DNA of 10,611 nt. It comes from JBEKVE01 sp049514335 (GTDB lineage Bacteria; Actinomycetota; Acidimicrobiia; Acidimicrobiales; UBA8190). Below, piece by piece: positions 6,455-10,611 of the stretch. Numbering within the stretch: the first letter of the stretch is position 1; each line of letters opens with the position of its first letter. Both the position numbers and the translations under genes were made by a program. A model generated the notes under the pieces. That model was not told the origin of the DNA, searched no databases, and saw only the letters and a list, made by a program, of their open reading frames with translations. The stretch covers positions 1 to 10,611 of the forward strand of contig JBEKVE010000108.1 in NCBI GenBank assembly GCA_049514335.1, in the 5' to 3' direction.

Positions 6455-6498
6455 ACGGCCCGCCAGCGGGGGCGCCGGGGCGCCACCTGGCGGGCCGT
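6455..6498 (+). terminator. Strong 12-bp-stem hairpin after the Cys-rich gene
   Basis: ACGGCCCGCCAG (6455-6466) and CTGGCGGGCCGT (6487-6498) are perfect reverse complements with a 20-base loop. The loop itself holds two GGCGCC palindromes (6471-6476 and 6479-6484). It begins 6 bases after the stop codon. No T tract follows, as in many actinobacterial terminators. It separates the small Cys-rich gene from ligD. Confidence 0.65.
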
Positions 6499-6584
6499 GA
6501 CCCACGGGTGGCGCTCGCCCCGGTCCCCGCCGTGCCCTAGACCGGAGGACGGAGACGGCCTGGCTCACCGCGGCCGACGCACGC

Positions 6585-8054
6585 ATGCCCCGACCCCGCA
6601 CCACCCCGGCGACCGATGCACTCGACACCTACCGGTCCAAGCGCGACGCCTCCCGGACACCGGAGCCGGTGCCCACGCCACGCGCGGCGGGCGGCGAGGG
6701 ACGGCGGTCGGAGGGGCTCGTCTTCGTCGTCCAGGAACACCACGCCCGGGCGCTTCACTGGGACTTCCGCCTCGAACGCGACGGTGTCCTGGCGTCGTGG
6801 GCGGTGCCCAAGGGTCTGCCCCTCGACCGCGGGACGCGGCGACTGGCGGTGCGGACCGAGGACCACCCCATGGAGTACGCCACGTTCGAGGGCGCCATCC
6901 CCGAAGGCGAGTACGGCGGTGGTGGCGTGTCGGTGTGGGACAGGGGCTCCTACCGGTGCGAGAAGTGGAGCGACGACGAGGTGCTCGTGGACCTGGACGG
7001 CGTGCGCCTGCACGGCCGCTACGTCCTGATCCGCACCGGGGGGAAGAACTGGATCGTCCAGCGCTTGGACGATCCCGACGGCGACCGGGTGCCGCTGCCC
7101 GAACTGGTGCGACCCATGCTGGCCACGACCGGTGCGCTTCCCACCGACGATGCCGGTTGGGGGTACGAGTTCAAGTGGGACGGGGTGCGCGTCGTGTGTT
7201 ACGTGCAAGGCGGCCGTGTGCGCCTGCTGTCGCGCAATGACCGGGACGTCACCGTGAGCTATCCCGAGCTCCACCGCATCGCCGAGCCACTGGGCAGCCG
7301 GGAGGCGGTGCTCGACGGCGAGATCGTGGCCTTCGACGCCGACGGGCGTCCGAGCTTCGGGATGCTCCAGCAGCGCATGCACGTGGCCGACGCTGGCCGG
7401 GCACGGCGGTTGGCCGAGGACACGCCGGTCGCCTACGTCGTGTTCGACGTGCTCTTCCTGGACGGCGCCTGGACCACGGGCCTCCCCTACCGCCGCCGAC
7501 GAGCGCTGCTCGGGGGCCTGCCGCTCGGGGGACCCCACGTGGCGGTGCCCCCCTGGTTCGACGGCGGCGGGGACGACGTGCTCGCCGCATCGCACGAGCA
7601 GAACCTCGAGGGAGTCGTGGCCAAGCGGACGAGCAGCGCCTACCAACCGGGGAAGCGCTCGCACGACTGGGTGAAGGTGAAGAACGTCCGCACCCAAGAG
7701 GTGGTGGTGGTGGGGTGGGCGCCGGGCAAGGGACGACGCAGCCACACCATCGGTGCGCTCCTGCTCGGCCTGCCCGGACGCGGCGGCCTCGTCTACGCCG
7801 GACGGGTGGGAACCGGCTTCACCGAGGCCGCCCTCGACGACCTGGCGCGGATCCTGGAGCCGCTCGAACGATCACGCCCGGCCTTGTCTGAGCCCGTGCC
7901 CCCGGCCCAGAGCGCCGGGGTGCACTGGGTGGAGCCCCGGCTGGTGGGCGAGGTCGGCTACGGGGAGTGGACGGCCGAAGGTCGCCTGCGCCACCCCCGC
8001 TGGCGGGGGCTGCGACCGGACAAGGACCCTGCCGACGTCGTGCGCGAGAGCTGA
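6585..8054 (+). CDS. ligD: LigD-type DNA ligase with 3'-phosphoesterase domain, no polymerase domain
   Basis: The 489-residue protein has two LigD modules. Residues 45-160 are the 3'-phosphoesterase; the Mn-site and active-site residues known from P. aeruginosa LigD are all present (H52, H58, D60, R62, H94, Y98 by alignment). Residues 172-485 are the ATP-dependent ligase: EFKWDGVR with the adenylated lysine K197, LDGEIVAFD with E246, LEGVVAKR (341-348) and WVKVK (362-366, with K364 and K366), then an OB-fold domain. It would trim 3' ends and seal double-strand breaks with Ku in non-homologous end joining. The primase-polymerase domain present in mycobacterial LigD is missing, and neither Ku nor a separate polymerase lies in the window. 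ATG 6585 is the only reasonable start, but it lacks a nearby ribosome binding site; a GGAGG at 6544-6548 is too far away. Confidence 0.93.
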   Translation: MPRPRTTPATDALDTYRSKRDASRTPEPVPTPRAAGGEGRRSEGLVFVVQEHHARALHWDFRLERDGVLASWAVPKGLPLDRGTRRLAVRTEDHPMEYATFEGAIPEGEYGGGGVSVWDRGSYRCEKWSDDEVLVDLDGVRLHGRYVLIRTGGKNWIVQRLDDPDGDRVPLPELVRPMLATTGALPTDDAGWGYEFKWDGVRVVCYVQGGRVRLLSRNDRDVTVSYPELHRIAEPLGSREAVLDGEIVAFDADGRPSFGMLQQRMHVADAGRARRLAEDTPVAYVVFDVLFLDGAWTTGLPYRRRRALLGGLPLGGPHVAVPPWFDGGGDDVLAASHEQNLEGVVAKRTSSAYQPGKRSHDWVKVKNVRTQEVVVVGWAPGKGRRSHTIGALLLGLPGRGGLVYAGRVGTGFTEAALDDLARILEPLERSRPALSEPVPPAQSAGVHWVEPRLVGEVGYGEWTAEGRLRHPRWRGLRPDKDPADVVRES

Positions 8055-8070
8055 CCCGCTGCCGCCGAGC

Positions 8071-8099
8071 CGTGCCGTGCCGTGCCGACGTGCCGATGT
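8071..8099 (+). repeat. CGTGC short tandem repeat before the ABC ATPase gene
   Basis: Three perfect tandem copies of CGTGC (8071-8085) are followed by two looser copies separated by extra bases (to about 8099). They lie in the 100-base gap between ligD and the ABC gene. This may be slippage-prone sequence without function. Confidence 0.4.
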
Positions 8100-8154
8100 G
8101 CCGCGGTAGGCCTGCGCCGAGGCAGCAGACTGAGCACGGCGACGAGGAGGGCGC

Positions 8155-9114
8155 ATGCCGACCGAGGCACCGGCGGTGAGGACGGTGGGGTTGTCCAAGC
8201 GCTTCGGGCACGTCGATGCCCTGCGCCACCTCGACCTCGAGCTCGCCCGCGGCGAGGTCCTCGGCTACCTGGGACCGAACGGAGCGGGAAAGACCACCAC
8301 GATCCGACTCCTGCTCGGATTGGTGCGCCCTTCGGCGGGCCGGGCCGACATCTTCGGTCTCGACAGCCAGCGCCAGGTGGTGGAAGCCCACCGGAAGCTG
8401 GCGTACGTCCCGGGCGAAGCGAGCCTGTGGCCGTCACTGACGGGAGAGGAGACGCTGCACCTGCTCGGGCAGCTGCGCTCCGCCACCGACCTCCACTATC
8501 GCGACGAGCTGATCGAGCGCTTCGCATTCGACCCGACCAGAAAGGTGCGCACCTATTCGAAAGGCAACCGCCAGAAGCTGGTTCTGATCGCCGCCTTCAT
8601 GACACGCCCCGACCTGCTCATCCTGGACGAGCCGTCGAGCGGGCTCGACCCCCTCATGGAACAGGCGTTCCGTCGATGCATCGAGGAGGCACGCGGCCGA
8701 GGCCAGTCGGTCTTCCTGTCGTCCCACGTCCTGAGCGAGGTCGAGGCGCTGTGCGATCGCATCGCCATCCTGCGCGAGGGGGTGCTCGTGGAGATGGGGA
8801 CGCTCAGCGAGATGCGCCACCTCTCGGCCGTGACGGTGGAAGCCGTGTTCGACACCACGCCCCCCGATGTCGCACGCGTCCCGGGCGTGTCGCACGTGGA
8901 GGTACAGGGCCAAACCCTGCGATGCCACGTCCAGGGACCCATCGGTCCGCTCCTCGACGTGCTGGCGCGAGTGAACCCCCGACAACTGCTCAGTCGGGAG
9001 CCGTCCCTGGAGGAGATCTTCCTGGCCCACTACGGCTCGGACGGAGCCGTGCCGTCCGCCGACGACGGCGGCGGCGGCGGCGAGCACCCTGAAAAGCCCG
9101 GGATCAGGCCATGA
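8155..9114 (+). CDS. ABC-2-type export ATPase (ATP-binding subunit)
   Basis: This is a 319-residue ATP-binding subunit. Walker A GPNGAGKTT starts at G40 (K46). The signature loop is YSKGNRQK (134-141), an ABC-2 exporter variant of LSGGQ. Walker B LLILDEP (154-160) has D158 and E159, the D loop is SSGLD, and the switch His is H191. The Q-loop region reads YVPGEASLWPSLTGEE, without the usual Gln, as in tetronasin/polyether-type exporters. The last 25 residues are a Gly/Asp-rich tail. The family pairs with a separate membrane subunit and exports drugs, lipids or similar compounds. No permease gene is present in the window; the next gene is an RDD protein. GAGGAGG at 8144-8150 supports ATG 8155. 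The stop overlaps an ATG (ATGA at 9111-9114) that opens only a 15-codon frame. Confidence 0.93.
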   Translation: MPTEAPAVRTVGLSKRFGHVDALRHLDLELARGEVLGYLGPNGAGKTTTIRLLLGLVRPSAGRADIFGLDSQRQVVEAHRKLAYVPGEASLWPSLTGEETLHLLGQLRSATDLHYRDELIERFAFDPTRKVRTYSKGNRQKLVLIAAFMTRPDLLILDEPSSGLDPLMEQAFRRCIEEARGRGQSVFLSSHVLSEVEALCDRIAILREGVLVEMGTLSEMRHLSAVTVEAVFDTTPPDVARVPGVSHVEVQGQTLRCHVQGPIGPLLDVLARVNPRQLLSREPSLEEIFLAHYGSDGAVPSADDGGGGGEHPEKPGIRP

Positions 9115-9158
9115 CCGACCCGTACCGGCCGGGCTGTCACAATGACCCCGATGCCTGA
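9111..9158 (+). other. 15-codon frame overlapping the ABC stop, possible permease remnant
   Basis: An ATGA overlap at 9111-9114 opens a frame that encodes MTDPYRPGCHNDPDA and then stops at 9156-9158, inside the start of the RDD gene. In ABC-2 operons the permease often starts at exactly such an overlap. It could be the remnant of a lost permease or chance. I do not claim that it is expressed. Confidence 0.25.
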
Positions 9159-9900
9159 CTCGCCGCCCCCGGGTGCGGCCGGCGCCGAGGAGCACGACGA
9201 CGCGCCGCCCGCACCCACGCCGCCATCGTTCCCACCACCGCCACCACCACCCCCGCCGTTCGCCCCGCCAGAGCCCGGGCCGTACCCGTCACCGCCGCCG
9301 CCCTACAACGCGCCACCGCCCTACAACGCGCCGCCGCCCTACAACGCGCCTCCGCCCTACAACGCGCCGCCGCCCTACGGCGCCCCTTACGGGGCACCAC
9401 CACCGTGGGCGCAGCCCTACGGCGGCCCTCCGTCACCGACGACGCAGTTCTCCAGTTACGGCCGGCGGCTCGGTGCCTGGCTAATCGACTTCGTCATCAC
9501 CTCGGCCATCGCCGCCGTGGTCCTCTTCCCGATCCACGCCATCACCCGGACGACCGTGAGCACCACGGGCAATGCCACGATCGGCACCACGTCACACGTG
9601 CACGTGTCGACCCAGGGATCGTTGTTGGCAGCCCTCATCGTCATCATCTTCGGCACGGTCTTCGTGGGCTCGAGGCGCGGGCAGACGCCGGGGATGATGG
9701 TCGTTCGGGCCAAAGCCGTCGACGCCACGAGCGGTGCGCCCATCGGCCACGGCCGAGCCCTGGCCCGGGCGCTGTTCGAATACGTCATGTTCGTCGTCGT
9801 CGTCGTGCCCTGGATCGTCGACATGCTGTTCCCCCTGTGGGACAGCCGACGCCAGACACTGCACGACAAGGTCACGAACACGGTCGTCGTCAACACCTGA
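9142..9900 (+). CDS. RDD-family membrane protein with Pro-rich repeat N-terminus
   Basis: The protein has 252 residues. Residues 1-100 are Pro-rich: a run of nine prolines, then PYNAPP repeated four times, then PYGAPYGAPP. The RDD domain follows (about 103-252). It starts SYGRRLGAWLIDFVIT, has a first membrane helix (about 113-132), a Thr/Ser-rich external loop (136-160), a second helix (161-176), GQTPGMMVVRAKAVD (180-194), a third helix (213-232) and SRRQTLHDKVTNTVVV (235-250). RDD proteins are poorly understood; some act as Na+/H+ antiporters and others as accessory membrane proteins. ATG 9142 and ATG 9151 are both possible. CACAAT at 9138-9143 lies 7 bases before 9151 and resembles a -10 box, which would favour a leaderless start at 9151. 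There is no ribosome binding site. Confidence 0.88.
   Translation: MTPMPDSPPPGAAGAEEHDDAPPAPTPPSFPPPPPPPPPFAPPEPGPYPSPPPPYNAPPPYNAPPPYNAPPPYNAPPPYGAPYGAPPPWAQPYGGPPSPTTQFSSYGRRLGAWLIDFVITSAIAAVVLFPIHAITRTTVSTTGNATIGTTSHVHVSTQGSLLAALIVIIFGTVFVGSRRGQTPGMMVVRAKAVDATSGAPIGHGRALARALFEYVMFVVVVVPWIVDMLFPLWDSRRQTLHDKVTNTVVVNT
9301..9372 (+). repeat. Four 18-bp tandem repeats coding for PYNAPP
   Basis: Four units of 18 bases (9301-9318, 9319-9336, 9337-9354, 9355-9372) differ only in the wobble base of a proline codon. A fifth, diverged unit begins at 9373. They encode the PYNAPP hexapeptide repeat of the RDD protein. Near identity at DNA level suggests recent expansion or ongoing slippage, so copy number may vary between strains. 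Confidence 0.9.
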
Positions 9901-10030
9901 GCCCGCTCGACACACGACACCGACGATCGGCGAGAGCGCCACGCCACCGTGCGCGCCGCCGTGGTCCAGGCTCGGTCCATAGCCACACGCTGAGCGCCGC
10001 GCAACGCGTGCACCACTGAGACCGGCGCGC
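9901..10030. other. Non-coding stretch after the RDD gene
   Basis: I see no gene here. A direct repeat GGTCCA (9963-9968 and 9974-9979, 11-base period) and a weak 5-bp stem CCACG/CGTGG (9939-9943 with 9960-9964) are the only patterns; the stem could be part of a terminator for the RDD gene. Confidence 0.3.
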
Positions 10031-10059
10031 TTTACACCGCTACAGCGAGTGCGTCAAAC
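10031..10059 (+). promoter_or_regulatory. Candidate promoter of the structured leader
   Basis: TTTACA (10031-10036) matches the -35 consensus at 5 of 6 positions. TCAAAC (10054-10059) follows after 17 bases and matches the -10 at 3 of 6. This is one of the few A/T-richer spots in the window. Transcription would start near 10066, directly before the first stem of the structured region. Confidence 0.4.
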
Positions 10060-10070
10060 ACATGAAGTCG

Positions 10071-10117
10071 ACCGATCGAGTCGACACGTCGCGTCTCGAT
10101 CGGTAAGGTCCGCGACG
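10071..10117 (+). ncRNA. Candidate H-type pseudoknot in an RNA leader
   Basis: Stem 1 is ACCGATCGAG (10071-10080) with CTCGATCGGT (10095-10104), 10 perfect pairs. Its 14-base loop holds CGTCGCG (10087-10093), which pairs perfectly with CGCGACG (10111-10117) downstream of stem 1. The order and connector lengths (6, 1 and 6 bases) are those of a classical H-type pseudoknot. Further hairpins follow: TGGGC/GCCCA (10120-10124 with 10139-10143), palindrome CCGGCGCCGG (10166-10175) and GCGCA/TGCGC (10178-10182 with 10193-10197). I do not recognise a known riboswitch; conserved blocks of the ydaO, cobalamin, TPP and GEMM classes are not there. It may be a cis-regulatory leader of the gene at 10312 or a small RNA. 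At DNA level stem 1 could instead be an operator. Confidence 0.4.
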
Positions 10118-10218
10118 CATGGGCGGATGAGGGAACGTGCCCACCGTTACGACCCACCGGAGAACCCGGCGCCGGCCGCGCAGTGCCCGATGTGCGCAGC
10201 ACACGCGCGCACTGATGC

Positions 10219-10247
10219 ACGTGAAACGCATGTGACACACGTTCACA
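10219..10247 (+). promoter_or_regulatory. CRP-like inverted repeat in the leader
   Basis: TGTGA (10231-10235) and TCACA (10243-10247) form a near copy of the CRP/FNR-type site, but with a 7-base rather than 6-base spacer. An overlapping pair ACGTG (10219-10223) and CACGT (10238-10242), and GTGAA/TTCAC (10221-10225 with 10242-10246), are also inverted. It may be a regulator site about 65-90 bases before the TTG start. The odd spacer lowers confidence. Confidence 0.3.
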
Positions 10248-10311
10248 GGAAGCACCACAGGGATCGTGGACCGGGAGGGTCGGTGCACGTCGCAACGATG
10301 CGAGGACCAGG

Positions 10312-10611
10312 TTGTTCAGCCTGATCAGACTCACACCGCCCCGCCACGCCATCCGGCGCGAGCGCCTCAGCATCATCCGCCACCCGGCCACCAAGGTCAT
10401 GGCGGCGCCCCTCGTCACGGCGACGATCGTCGCCATGGACTCGGCCGATCTCACCACCGCCCCGCAGACCCACGTGGCCACCTCGGCCGACTCGGCGGTG
10501 AGCGCCACCAGGTGGAACAAGCCTTTCGTGAGCGTCACCCAGTCGACGGTGACGGCTCCGGTGACGACCATCGTGGCCCCCACACCCACCACGAGCACCA
10601 CCGCCACCACC
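10312..10611 (+). CDS. N-terminal part of a probable secreted Thr-rich envelope protein (runs off the window)
   Basis: An open frame runs without a stop from 10225 to the window end. Codon third positions are almost all G/C from about 10318 on but not before, so coding begins near there. TTG 10312 with GAGGA at 10302-10306 is the best start; ATG 10399 is an alternative. The visible 100 residues start MFSLIRLTPPRHAIRRERLS, then a basic stretch, a hydrophobic segment KVMAAPLVTATIVAM (about 29-43) like a signal sequence, and a Thr/Ser/Val/Pro-rich tail ending TTSTTATT. Such tails are typical linkers of exported actinobacterial wall proteins such as hydrolases and resuscitation factors; the functional domain lies outside the window, so no function is assigned. 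The antisense open frame (10610 to 10032) shares the wobble positions but continues through non-coding-like DNA, so I prefer the plus strand. Confidence 0.5.
   Translation, partial: MFSLIRLTPPRHAIRRERLSIIRHPATKVMAAPLVTATIVAMDSADLTTAPQTHVATSADSAVSATRWNKPFVSVTQSTVTAPVTTIVAPTPTTSTTATT

Noticed and set aside
10066..10311. c-di-AMP (ydaO-type) riboswitch in the leader of the secreted-type gene
   Set aside because: The context would fit, but the conserved ydaO blocks, such as the GTCAGCTAAC-like element, are absent.
10032..10610. Long minus-strand open frame (192 codons) at the right edge
   Set aside because: It shares wobble positions with the plus-strand frame, which explains its openness on the right half. 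Its left half runs through DNA with poor third-position GC and many short inverted repeats, and the product resembles no family.

Overview
High-GC bacterial chromosome, most likely a high-GC actinobacterium. The codon third positions are almost all G/C, several mRNAs look leaderless, the ribosome binding sites are GAGGAGG-like, and there is a small actinobacterial-type Cys-rich protein, a PE-ligase LigD and an RDD protein with a Pro-rich head. The Thr-rich secreted tail at the right edge and the overall gene mix would fit Acidimicrobiia or a relative, but the class cannot be proven from the sequence.

Layout. (1) 48-3561 holds a small carboxylate-metabolism island. A ureidoglycolate-lyase-like protein (minus strand) is divergent from a cupin plus D-2-hydroxyacid dehydrogenase pair (plus strand). 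An RraA-family protein and a TauE/SafE-type anion exporter follow on the minus strand. The divergent promoters share a perfect 16-bp palindrome at 626-641 that overlaps both candidate -10 boxes. The convergent ends at 2011-2050 share a two-armed hairpin that contains both stop codons. A possible logic is that the lyase releases glyoxylate, the dehydrogenase reduces it, RraA handles a related oxo-acid and the exporter moves an anion; this is inference. (2) 3643-5559 encodes a KimA-type potassium importer with the ion-site residues conserved. (3) 5653-6448 encodes an RsbW-like anti-sigma protein with degenerate ATP-site motifs and a 76-residue Cys-rich protein that is followed by a 12-bp-stem hairpin. 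(4) 6585-8054 encodes a LigD with 3'-phosphoesterase and ligase domains but no polymerase domain. (5) 8155-9900 encodes an ABC-2-type export ATPase without a visible permease and an RDD membrane protein with a repeated PYNAPP head. (6) 9901-10311 is a 411-bp non-coding stretch. It holds a promoter-like sequence followed directly by a candidate H-type pseudoknot and further hairpins, leading into the start (probable TTG at 10312) of a probably secreted Thr-rich protein that runs off the window.

No rRNA, tRNA, CRISPR, insertion sequence or phage gene is visible. The best candidate for something undescribed is the structured leader at about 10031-10311. The second best is the shared operator of the divergent glyoxylate-type cluster.
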